A stretch of 6,595 bases of DNA from NCBI GenBank assembly GCA_004525155.1, contig SPDA01000102.1, positions 1 to 6,595 of the forward strand, read 5' to 3'. Below are positions 1 through 5,008 of this stretch, in pieces. The notes under the pieces are model-generated. The model was not told where the DNA came from. It searched no databases and saw only the letters and a list, made by a program, of their open reading frames with translations. Numbering within the stretch: the stretch's first letter is position 1; each line of letters opens with the position of its first letter. Both the position numbers and the translations under genes were made by a program. The DNA comes from Spirochaetales bacterium (GTDB lineage: Bacteria > Spirochaetota > Spirochaetia > SPDA01).

Positions 1-215
1 GGATCGCGGTTATCCCGGGCAGCCCACAGCAGCGGGGTCCTTCCCTGGTTGTCCCTTTCATGAATGTCCTCTCCGGCCCGTACCGCAGCCCGTAATTCGG
101 CGAGGGTTCCCGATTTCGCGACAGTATGGATGTGCGGCAGTTCCTGCCCGCCTTCGGCGGATAAATAACATGCCGCGAAAAGAATAAGCACGGCAGTTAA
201 CATATTTTTTTTCAT
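1..215 (-). CDS. Exported ankyrin-repeat protein, N-terminal fragment
   Basis: This is a partial gene: 71 residues are visible and the rest lies beyond the left edge. I read it directly from the reverse strand. The ATG at 213-215 is preceded by a good ribosome binding site (AAGGGGG, about four bases upstream). The protein starts MKKN, followed by a hydrophobic stretch (MLTAVLILFAACYLSA), which is a signal peptide. Cys16 in LFAAC could be a relaxed lipoprotein box of the kind spirochaetes accept; cleavage after LSA (residue 20) by signal peptidase I is the alternative. After a helical stretch (residues about 30-50, TVAKSGTLAELRAAVRAG) comes DNQGRTPLLWAARDNRD, which matches the ankyrin core D-x-x-G-x-T-P-L-x-x-A. 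Ankyrin repeats bind other proteins, so a periplasmic or surface binding role is likely, but the partner is unknown. It is separate from the sugar genes, with 163 bases between it and PHI. Confidence 0.8.
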   Translation of the reverse strand, partial: MKKNMLTAVLILFAACYLSAEGGQELPHIHTVAKSGTLAELRAAVRAGEDIHERDNQGRTPLLWAARDNRD

Positions 216-258
216 GACGCCCCCTTAAAAAACATTACTTCGGTTTAAGCGTGCGTGA

Positions 259-298
259 CTGTACAGCAAGAAAGGCGGTGGTGCGGAATACAGTACAG
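259..298. repeat. Two GTACAG motifs 32 bp apart, possible operator
   Basis: CTGTACAG, a perfect 8-bp palindrome, lies at 259-266, and TACAGTACAG lies at 289-298. The shared GTACAG core recurs at 261-266 and 293-298, a 32-bp shift or about three helical turns, so both would lie on the same DNA face. The upstream copy overlaps the predicted transcription start of the ankyrin gene. No regulator is encoded in the window, and six-base motifs recur by chance, so this is tentative. Confidence 0.2.
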
Positions 299-327
299 AT
301 GATACTAAAATCTGTTACCCTGCGCAA
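299..327 (-). promoter_or_regulatory. Candidate sigma-70 promoter for the ankyrin gene
   Basis: On the minus strand, TTGCGC (322-327) is separated by 17 bases from TATCAT (299-304). The -10 box matches the consensus at five of six positions, while the -35 box matches only at TTG. The predicted start near 292 would leave a leader of about 76 bases before the ankyrin ATG. This is the best promoter match I see in the 216-378 gap, but it is weak, and read-through from the HPS/PHI operon is also possible. Confidence 0.35.
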
Positions 328-356
328 CATTAACATCGGCATATACATTTATAAGT

Positions 357-371
357 CCGGCATGATGCCGG
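357..371 (-). terminator. Hairpin after the HPS/PHI operon, weak terminator candidate
   Basis: CCGGC (357-361) pairs with GCCGG (367-371) around the loop ATGAT. It begins about eight bases after the PHI stop codon when read on the minus strand. No run of T follows on that strand (the sequence continues ACTTATAAAT), so it is not a standard intrinsic terminator. It could be a leaky terminator or a 3'-end stabilising hairpin. If it leaks, the ankyrin gene could be partly co-transcribed with HPS/PHI. Confidence 0.35.
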
Positions 372-378
372 GAACGGT

Positions 379-933
379 TTACTCCAGATTGGCGTGACGG
401 GAAAACATTTCTTCAGAGGTCAGATTGAGCTTCCGCATCAGGAGCAGCACGAGGATATCGCAGGTAATAAAGAGGCTCTGCTCGAAAAGCGTGCCCATGG
501 GCTGGATGGATACGCCTGCGGATTTGCCGCTTTTGGGCGTGGGCGCGGGTATTTCGATAATGTGGTCAGCGGCAATACCCAAGGGGGATGACGGGTCCAT
601 CGTAAGAAGAAGGATTTTCGCGCCGTTTTCGCGGGCCTTGCCGCTCATGGCAACGAGACCGGCGGTTTTTCCAGAACCTGAACCGATGACAAGCAGATCG
701 TCTTTCCGGATGCCGGGCGTTGTGGTCTCGCCCGCGACATAAACCCGCCTGCCCAGATGCATGAGGCGCATGGCAAACCCGCGTATCCCTAAGGCGCTCC
801 TTCCGGCGCCGGCCAGAAACACCGCGCGGGCCTCCGCGATCATGTCCGCTGCCCGGTCCAGCCCCGCGGGATGTACATGACGGAGCGTCCGGCCCAGTTC
901 ATCCAGTACAGAACCGATCAGCGATTCATCCAA
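379..933 (-). CDS. hxlB: 6-phospho-3-hexuloisomerase (PHI), SIS-domain protein
   Basis: PHI converts D-arabino-3-hexulose 6-phosphate to fructose 6-phosphate, the second step of the RuMP formaldehyde-fixing pathway, in the cytoplasm. The 184-residue length is normal for the family. It is a single SIS sugar-phosphate isomerase domain. Visible family signatures are GAGRSALGIRGFAMRLMHLG (residues 42-61), GETTTP (68-73), the phosphate-binding Ser loop GSGSGKT (84-90), SIQPMGTLFEQ (142-152, with the Glu of FEQ expected in the active site) and the family's C-terminal RHANLE. The loop usually reads SGSGET; here Lys89 replaces Glu. The start is TTG at 931-933: an in-frame TAA lies directly upstream, an AGGAG site is well placed, and the nearby ATG at 927-929 is out of frame. 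It lies 13 bases after HPS, its natural partner, so the identification is firm. Confidence 0.94.
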   Translation of the reverse strand: MDESLIGSVLDELGRTLRHVHPAGLDRAADMIAEARAVFLAGAGRSALGIRGFAMRLMHLGRRVYVAGETTTPGIRKDDLLVIGSGSGKTAGLVAMSGKARENGAKILLLTMDPSSPLGIAADHIIEIPAPTPKSGKSAGVSIQPMGTLFEQSLFITCDILVLLLMRKLNLTSEEMFSRHANLE

Positions 934-943
934 TTATGCTGTG

Positions 944-948
944 CTCCT
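944..948 (-). promoter_or_regulatory. PHI ribosome binding site overlapping the HPS stop codon
   Basis: On the minus strand the HPS stop codon and the PHI Shine-Dalgarno share bases in TAGGAG: the TAG stop is 949-947 and AGGAG is 948-944. Ten bases separate it from the TTG start at 933. This fixes the unusual start codon and suggests that ribosomes finishing HPS re-initiate on PHI, so the two enzymes would be made in a coupled ratio. Confidence 0.75.
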
Positions 949-1594
949 ATCCCGCTCTGCCGTGCAGGGCTTTGTAGATTTTTGACGCCGCCCGCTTGAT
1001 GTCCTTCTGGGCGATGATGCCGCCGCTTACAACAACGATGTCGGCACCCAGGGCAGCCGCCTCCCGGGCGCTCTTGAGCTCCATACCCCCCGCGATGGCG
1101 ACTAAACACTGGACGACAGGCCGTACCGCTTCGAGCTCAGCAAGGGGCTGGGTATCCGCGGACTGGCAGTCGGAAGCGGTGTGCAGGCATACGATGTCAA
1201 CGCCCAGCGCATCCATCCGCCGCGCCCTTTCGACGACGCTGGTTACATGGATTAAATCCGCCATCACCTTGCCTCCGGTTTCTCTCGCGGCCCTGACCGC
1301 TCCCTCGATGGTTTTATCATCCGCCACGCCGAGGACCGTAACGATGTCCGCTCCTTTTGACAGTACCGTATAGGCTTCCAGGTATCCCGCGTCCGCTATC
1401 TTGGCATCCACCAGTATCCGCCTGCTCGGGAACCTCAGTTTTGCCTCCTTGAAGGCATGCATACCCTCCTCGATAACCAACGGCGTACCGAGCTCGAGAA
1501 TGTCAAAAAAAGGATGCGCCTCACCCGCGATACGCATCGCCGCTTTCAAATCCGCCGCGTCCACGGCGAGCTGGAGAAGGGGTTTGTTGACCAT
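947..1594 (-). CDS. hxlA: 3-hexulose-6-phosphate synthase (HPS)
   Basis: HPS joins formaldehyde to D-ribulose 5-phosphate to give D-arabino-3-hexulose 6-phosphate; the reaction is reversible and can supply ribulose 5-phosphate. The 215-residue protein is one TIM barrel of the orotidine-monophosphate-decarboxylase superfamily. Key residues are visible: Asp12 (strand 1), Glu34 in ELGTPL, the metal-site motif DAKIAD with Asp63, Lys65 and Asp68, TVLGVAD (86-92), DLIHV with Asp113, and His138 in CLHTASD. The close relative 3-keto-L-gulonate-6-phosphate decarboxylase (UlaD) carries Glu and an extra Arg (HRSRD) where this protein has Asp113 and Ser141, so HPS is favoured, and the adjacent PHI supports it. 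The start is fixed: an in-frame TAA lies four codons upstream and no other start fits. There is no evident Shine-Dalgarno before it. Codon third positions are GC-rich compared with the transporter genes. Confidence 0.93.
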   Translation of the reverse strand: MVNKPLLQLAVDAADLKAAMRIAGEAHPFFDILELGTPLVIEEGMHAFKEAKLRFPSRRILVDAKIADAGYLEAYTVLSKGADIVTVLGVADDKTIEGAVRAARETGGKVMADLIHVTSVVERARRMDALGVDIVCLHTASDCQSADTQPLAELEAVRPVVQCLVAIAGGMELKSAREAAALGADIVVVSGGIIAQKDIKRAASKIYKALHGRAG

Positions 1595-1602
1595 ATGTGC
1601 AT

Positions 1603-1631
1603 GTTATAGCAGGAATTGCGCGGGGTGTCTA
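1603..1631 (-). promoter_or_regulatory. Strong sigma-70 promoter for HPS/PHI, near-leaderless
   Basis: On the minus strand, TAGACA (1626-1631; five of six to consensus) is followed after exactly 17 bases by TATAAC (1603-1608; five of six), with a TG one base upstream that makes an extended -10 (TGCTATAAC). A start seven or so bases downstream falls near 1596, only one to three bases before the HPS ATG at 1594. No Shine-Dalgarno precedes that ATG, so the promoter and the lack of a ribosome binding site agree on a leaderless or almost leaderless transcript. The -10 box also contains the in-frame stop that excludes a longer HPS. Confidence 0.65.
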
Positions 1632-1755
1632 TCGTGAACGGCAATCATCCTGCTCATGCCTTTTTTAGGAGGGGGAGATTTATTTGTTACCCTCGTCTTT
1701 ATCCGTTCGGCCGTTCCTTCGCGGAAGAATTAACCGCTTTTTTTCACTTTCCATC

Positions 1756-1784
1756 TTGACCTTGCGGATTAACTTTTCTATTCT
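1756..1784 (+). promoter_or_regulatory. Sigma-70 promoter for the TIM-barrel gene
   Basis: TTGACC (1756-1761; five of six to consensus) is followed after 17 bases by TATTCT (1779-1784; four of six). Transcription would start near 1791, giving a leader of about 26 bases that contains the ribosome binding site AAGGAG (1804-1809). It is divergent from the HPS promoter, and about 125 bases separate the two -35 boxes, enough for shared operators. That space holds a tandem CCGTTC (1703-1708 and 1711-1716) and an imperfect palindrome at 1714-1729, but neither is strong enough to call as a site. Confidence 0.55.
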
Positions 1785-1816
1785 ACAGAATAAATCATAT
1801 TACAAGGAGTTTTCGT

Positions 1817-2653
1817 ATGAAAGTTGGGTGTTTTGCTCTGATAGAGGCTTGGCAGGATCTTGAGGCCCAGTTGAAAATTATTGCGGATCTGGGTTTTTCC
1901 TGTGCAGATATTACGGACAGTCATTCAGGGGCTTCTCTTATAGGGATGATTCACGCAAACGCCTCCTTGAGTCTGGATGAAAATCCGATTTCGGTAAAAA
2001 AACTGTTTGCAAAATATGGTCTCGAAATAACTACAGTATGCGCCCACGGAAACCTGCTGGATCCCTCTACGCCGTCGCGGTACGGAACGAACGAGATGCT
2101 TAAGGCAATTAAAATGGCGGCCCTTATCAGTGTTCCCTATGTGGTTACTACAGACGGAACTCCCGATACAAAATGGGGAATGAACTTATCGTTTGCCGAA
2201 AAAGTACTGGTGATTGCCGATAAAATTTACGAACCGGTGAAATTGGCCGGGGATTTGGGCGTAACTCTACTCCTTGAACCTCATGGCCCTGTAACGGATA
2301 CCATCGATGGGCTGGAAGCTGTAATGAATAAATTGGGTAATCCGGATAGCTTAGGCATCAATATGGATACGGGGAATTCCTGGCTGGGCGGGGCGGACGT
2401 CGTCAAAATGGCTAAGACTTTCAAGGATAAAATCAAGCATGTTCACTGGAAAGACCTGCCGAAGGATTGGGAAGAAAGACGGGGAAAAGAATTCGGCACG
2501 GGAATGAGTCCCATTGCTCTCGGGGAAGGTATAATCGATATCGCATCGGTATATTCCATCCTGAAGCATGTTACACACTCGACTCTTGAAGTCGGAGGCA
2601 AGGACAATCTCCTTAACAGCTACAAATATTTAAAATCACTGGGAGCTGAATAG
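1817..2653 (+). CDS. Xylose-isomerase-like TIM-barrel sugar isomerase/epimerase
   Basis: This 278-residue protein belongs to the AP endonuclease 2 / xylose isomerase-like TIM-barrel family, which includes IolE, IolI and D-tagatose 3-epimerase. Those enzymes isomerise or epimerise sugars or inositol derivatives at a divalent metal site. The expected four metal ligands are all present in order: Glu154 in LLLEPHGP, Asp184 in NMDTGN, His210 in KHVHWKD and Glu258 in LEVGG. The spacing resembles that of D-tagatose 3-epimerase. Asn187 stands where that enzyme has a substrate-contacting His, so the substrate may differ. No signal peptide is seen, so it is cytoplasmic. ATG 1817 has AAGGAG seven bases upstream. 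The gene is divergent from HPS/PHI and convergent with the sugar transporter, which suggests a role in metabolism of an imported sugar. The family is clear but the substrate cannot be read from sequence alone. Confidence 0.85.
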   Translation: MKVGCFALIEAWQDLEAQLKIIADLGFSCADITDSHSGASLIGMIHANASLSLDENPISVKKLFAKYGLEITTVCAHGNLLDPSTPSRYGTNEMLKAIKMAALISVPYVVTTDGTPDTKWGMNLSFAEKVLVIADKIYEPVKLAGDLGVTLLLEPHGPVTDTIDGLEAVMNKLGNPDSLGINMDTGNSWLGGADVVKMAKTFKDKIKHVHWKDLPKDWEERRGKEFGTGMSPIALGEGIIDIASVYSILKHVTHSTLEVGGKDNLLNSYKYLKSLGAE

Positions 2654-2672
2654 CAGCATACCGGGGATGCTG
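2654..2672 (+). other. Stem-loop directly after the TIM-barrel stop codon
   Basis: CAGCAT (2654-2659) pairs perfectly with ATGCTG (2667-2672) around a seven-base loop, and a flanking G-T pair could extend it. It begins at the base after the TAG stop. A pyrimidine-rich tail (TCCTCTTCCGTTT) follows, but not a clean T run. It may protect the 3' end or act as a first, weak termination signal ahead of the strong terminator. Confidence 0.45.
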
Positions 2673-2690
2673 TCCTCTTCCGTTTAAAAA

Positions 2691-2705
2691 TGTTACCGAG
2701 TAACA
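2691..2705. other. Small hairpin next to the main terminator
   Basis: TGTTAC (2691-2696) and GTAACA (2700-2705) form a six-base-pair stem with a CGA loop. It abuts the AAAAAA arm of the bidirectional terminator, sharing one A. It is the second of three successive hairpins in the spacer between the convergent genes. Confidence 0.4.
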
Positions 2706-2736
2706 AAAAACCTGCAGGTTTCCCTGCAGGTTTTTT
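2705..2736. terminator. Perfect bidirectional intrinsic terminator
   Basis: AAAAAACCTGCAGG (2705-2718) and CCTGCAGGTTTTTT (2723-2736) are perfect inverted repeats around the loop TTTC. The GC-containing core is flanked by A on one side and T on the other, so on either strand the hairpin is followed by six T. It lies 51 bases after the stop of the plus-strand TIM-barrel gene and 25 bases after the stop of the minus-strand binding-protein gene, and should end both convergent transcripts. Confidence 0.93.
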
Positions 2737-2761
2737 CATTTAGACAAACTGTAAAGCGCGT

Positions 2762-3871
2762 CTAATGTGTTGCCATGTAATCCGCTAATTTTTTATCGAA
2801 ATCGACGAACAAATTCTTGTTAGCTTCGTACTGTTTTTCATAAAACTCGAGGCTCCACTGGAATTTATTGGCTGCACGGCCTGTTAGATAATCTTTTGTA
2901 ATCCAGGGTATAGCTTTATCCAGATTGTTCTTGGTCAGTACATCCCAGGGCATAATCTGAAGGTACTTGACGAATGGCTTACCAGTAAGCTGCCTTACTA
3001 TCTGCTGAACGCAGAGGTCGGCATTGAGTGACGGGGGGTTGGGAGAAGTGGCGGCCAATTGACCGGATTTAAGCCATGCCCAGGCTTCTTCCTTTCCATT
3101 ACAGGATACCATCGTTACGCCTTTTACATTCAGCTCGTCAAATACGGTGAGAATGCCTGCAGCAGTCTCTTCATTACATGCGAATATGGCGTTAAATTTT
3201 CTTCCCGATGCTACAAGGTCCTGAGCAATCGGGATAGCGAGAGTTCTCTGCCATTCCGAGCTTTTGGTAAGATACGGTTCGGGCAATTTGGCTTCCGCGA
3301 AAGCCAGATTGAAACCGACAATCTCGCCTTCAGCAGGACCCTGTCCCAGGAAACCGGGTATATTTACAACAACCGGATCCTTGACATTATCTATAATCCA
3401 TTTACCAACCTGATAACCCATGATCACGAAGTTATCCGTAACGTGTCCTGTAAGGTCGGTGCCCGGAGTTATTTCAGGTTTACCGGCGATGAAGAATATG
3501 GGCACCTTCGCACGGTTTGCGGCTTCGATGGACGCCTTGCTGCCGGCGGCGCCGGCAGTGATGACTGCAATGGCCTTAACGCCTTTGGCAATAAGGTCCT
3601 GGACATTGGCCAGTTCTTTCTCCGGCTTGTAGTCAGAGTTAAGTTCGGTAACAACCATTCCATAGGTCTCTGCTATGGCCTTAAAGGTATTGCCAAACTG
3701 GGCATAATAGTCATCCGGTCCGGCATTTACAAAGCCGATTTTAACACCGGCAAGCTCGCCGCCTGCTTTCCCCGCAGCTGGTGTTTCCTTCTCGCCGCCG
3801 GCAAAGACTAATGCTCCTGATATGCATACCATCAACAGCAGCACTCCAAAAATCTTTAATAATTTAGACAT
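2762..3871 (-). CDS. Sugar ABC transporter periplasmic binding protein (ribose/galactose type)
   Basis: This is the periplasmic substrate-binding protein of the CUT2-type importer encoded just upstream; it captures a sugar-like ligand and delivers it to the permease. I start it at the ATG at 3869-3871 (369 residues), which has AAGGAG six bases upstream, and not at the longer ATG at 3904, which adds 11 residues across a hairpin. Residues 1-24 are a signal peptide (MSKLL, a hydrophobic core, then VFA); cleavage before GGEKE fits signal peptidase I, because the only Cys (16) lacks a good lipobox. A low-complexity linker (27-42) leads into the periplasmic-binding-protein type I fold: GVKIGFVNAG (42-51), LIAKGVKAIAVI (93-104), CNEETAAGILTVF (232-244) and VSCNGKEEAW (255-264). 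Residues that bind sugar in E. coli ribose-binding protein seem changed: no Arg near 181-185, and Asn258 where Asp is usual. The ligand is therefore uncertain. Confidence 0.88.
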   Translation of the reverse strand: MSKLLKIFGVLLLMVCISGALVFAGGEKETPAAGKAGGELAGVKIGFVNAGPDDYYAQFGNTFKAIAETYGMVVTELNSDYKPEKELANVQDLIAKGVKAIAVITAGAAGSKASIEAANRAKVPIFFIAGKPEITPGTDLTGHVTDNFVIMGYQVGKWIIDNVKDPVVVNIPGFLGQGPAEGEIVGFNLAFAEAKLPEPYLTKSSEWQRTLAIPIAQDLVASGRKFNAIFACNEETAAGILTVFDELNVKGVTMVSCNGKEEAWAWLKSGQLAATSPNPPSLNADLCVQQIVRQLTGKPFVKYLQIMPWDVLTKNNLDKAIPWITKDYLTGRAANKFQWSLEFYEKQYEANKNLFVDFDKKLADYMATH

Positions 3872-3877
3872 TTGTTT

Positions 3878-3883
3878 CTCCTT
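3878..3883 (-). promoter_or_regulatory. Ribosome binding site that decides the binding-protein start
   Basis: AAGGAG on the minus strand lies six bases before the ATG at 3871. It supports the shorter 369-residue binding protein, since the in-frame ATG at 3904 has no comparable site. It directly abuts the stem-loop at 3884-3904 with no gap. Confidence 0.85.
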
Positions 3884-3904
3884 TTGCACGTACCATGCGT
3901 GCAA
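3884..3904 (-). promoter_or_regulatory. Stem-loop abutting the binding-protein ribosome binding site
   Basis: TTGCACG (3884-3890) and CGTGCAA (3898-3904) form a perfect seven-base-pair stem around a seven-base loop. On the minus-strand mRNA it ends at the base before AAGGAG. It leaves the site unpaired, so it could hold it open, or protect the downstream message after processing. Confidence 0.5.
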
Positions 3905-3915
3905 TAAAAATAATT

Positions 3916-3935
3916 TTTTCCTTTAACAAGGAAAA
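3916..3935 (-). other. Stem-loop between permease and binding-protein genes
   Basis: TTTTCCTT (3916-3923) and AAGGAAAA (3928-3935) make a perfect eight-base-pair stem with a four-base loop. On the minus strand a T-rich stretch (AATTATTTTTATT) follows, so it looks like a partial terminator within the operon. With the neighbouring stem-loop it could allow different levels of binding protein and membrane components. No convincing internal promoter is visible in the 87-base spacer (the best, TTGTTA with TATTGC, is poor). Confidence 0.5.
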
Positions 3936-3958
3936 TGCCGCACCACAATAGATGATTC

Positions 3959-5008
3959 CTAACCAGTTTTTTGTTTTTGAACCTCCTTAGTCTCTTTATG
4001 GATTGATGAAGCCCGCAGACTGCTAACATAAGTTAACGATACCGCAAAGACTATAAGCAGGCCCCGCATTACGTATTGCCAATGGGGGTTTACACCCAGA
4101 ATGTTTAACCCGTTGGAGATGATTCCCAGGAGCACTACACCGATAAAGGTCCCCCACACATTCCCTCTGCCGCCTGCCAGTGCAGTACCGCCGACGACAA
4201 CAGCGGCAATAACTTCGATTTCCTTCCCTTCGCCCATCAGCGGGTTCCCGGTGCCGAGTCTTGAAAGCTGTACCATGGTGGCAACAGCTATGAAAAACCC
4301 GTTTATTCCGTACAGCATTAATCTGAAATTTTTTACATTGATACCTGCAAGATATGCCGCGTTTTCATTTCCTCCCACAGCATAAACTTTCCGTCCGAAT
4401 TTCGTGTATCGGAGTAAAAACCATACAAAAAAGGAAAGGACGATAAATATTATTACAGGCATGGGGAGTCTGAAATTTTCCGTGATGTCGAGATAGGTCC
4501 TACCCAGGAATCTGAATTTGCCTTCGATGGTGATTTCCCTGCCGTTTGTAATGAGGTAGGTAAAACCTCGGTAAATACTCAAAAAACCCAAAGACACGAT
4601 AAAAGACTCGAGTTTTGTGCGCGAAATAATAAGGCCCATTATCAGCTGGAAGATTATTGCTCCCGCAATCGCAAGAATAGCTGCCAGGCCGATGTTCATA
4701 CCCGCTGTTCGTATTAAAAAGGCCATCCCCGTGCCGATAAAGCACATCATTTGTCCTATGGAAAGATCGATGCCTCCGGAGATCATGATGAACGTCATGG
4801 ACAGGGCCAATATTCCCGTTACCGATATCTGCATCAATACATTGGAGATATTCATGGGTTTGATAAAAGCCACTTGGGTGATAGCCCCGCCTCTTACGGC
4901 GAATAATTCCACTAAAATAATCGCCAGAATAATGAAAACGAGTACCAGAAAAACAGACATGTTCTCGCTTTTTGAAATTCTTTTTAACAAGGGACTCGTT
5001 GATCTCAT
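3959..5008 (-). CDS. Sugar ABC transporter permease (RbsC-like)
   Basis: This inner-membrane permease of the CUT2 family (BPD_transp_2) forms the transmembrane channel of the importer, probably as a homodimer with the double-NBD ATPase. The 349 residues are slightly longer than E. coli RbsC. Several hydrophobic segments are visible from residue 17 (17-38, about 57-77, about 87-99, about 105-128, about 183-199, about 233-249, and further C-terminal ones). Family motifs are GGIDLSIG (78-85), the cytoplasmic loop FGRKVYAVGGN...AYLAGINV (204-225) that contacts the ATPase, and GGTALAGGRG (273-282). The C-terminus is charged and soluble (HKETKEVQKQK). The ATG at 5006-5008 shares one base with the ATPase stop (TGATG), with GGAGG nine bases upstream at 5018-5022, so translation is coupled. 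The binding-protein gene follows after 87 bases. Confidence 0.95.
   Translation of the reverse strand: MRSTSPLLKRISKSENMSVFLVLVFIILAIILVELFAVRGGAITQVAFIKPMNISNVLMQISVTGILALSMTFIMISGGIDLSIGQMMCFIGTGMAFLIRTAGMNIGLAAILAIAGAIIFQLIMGLIISRTKLESFIVSLGFLSIYRGFTYLITNGREITIEGKFRFLGRTYLDITENFRLPMPVIIFIVLSFFVWFLLRYTKFGRKVYAVGGNENAAYLAGINVKNFRLMLYGINGFFIAVATMVQLSRLGTGNPLMGEGKEIEVIAAVVVGGTALAGGRGNVWGTFIGVVLLGIISNGLNILGVNPHWQYVMRGLLIVFAVSLTYVSSLRASSIHKETKEVQKQKTG

Noticed and set aside
918..1109. 63-codon minus-strand frame spanning the HPS end and PHI start
   Set aside because: It is a second frame inside HPS and is explained by GC-rich codon bias; its product is Gly/Arg/Cys-rich without a motif.
947..1594. 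3-keto-L-gulonate-6-phosphate decarboxylase (ascorbate pathway) as the identity of HPS
   Set aside because: The Glu and Arg typical of UlaD are Asp113 and Ser141 here, and the next gene is PHI, the RuMP partner.
1656..1733. Short ATG frame of about 25 codons on the plus strand
   Set aside because: It has no ribosome binding site before the ATG and no recognisable peptide; it is probably chance in the intergenic region.
1721..1744. Intrinsic terminator on the plus strand (GCGG/CCGC arms, then seven T)
   Set aside because: The stem is only four base pairs with a nine-base loop, and no plus-strand gene ends upstream of it.
1684..1862. TTG-initiated open frame after a purine-rich AGGAGG at about 1667
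   Set aside because: The product has no recognisable motif, the frame runs through the TIM-barrel promoter and into that gene's start, and the start codon is weak.
3059..3811. 250-codon open frame on the plus strand
   Set aside because: It lies wholly antisense to the binding-protein gene, shows no family motif, and is Cys/Phe/Arg-rich as expected for a shadow frame.
3872..3904. Eleven-residue N-terminal extension of the binding protein from the ATG at 3904
   Set aside because: It would put charged and aromatic residues ahead of a normal signal peptide, crosses a perfect stem-loop, and has no ribosome binding site, whereas ATG 3871 has one.
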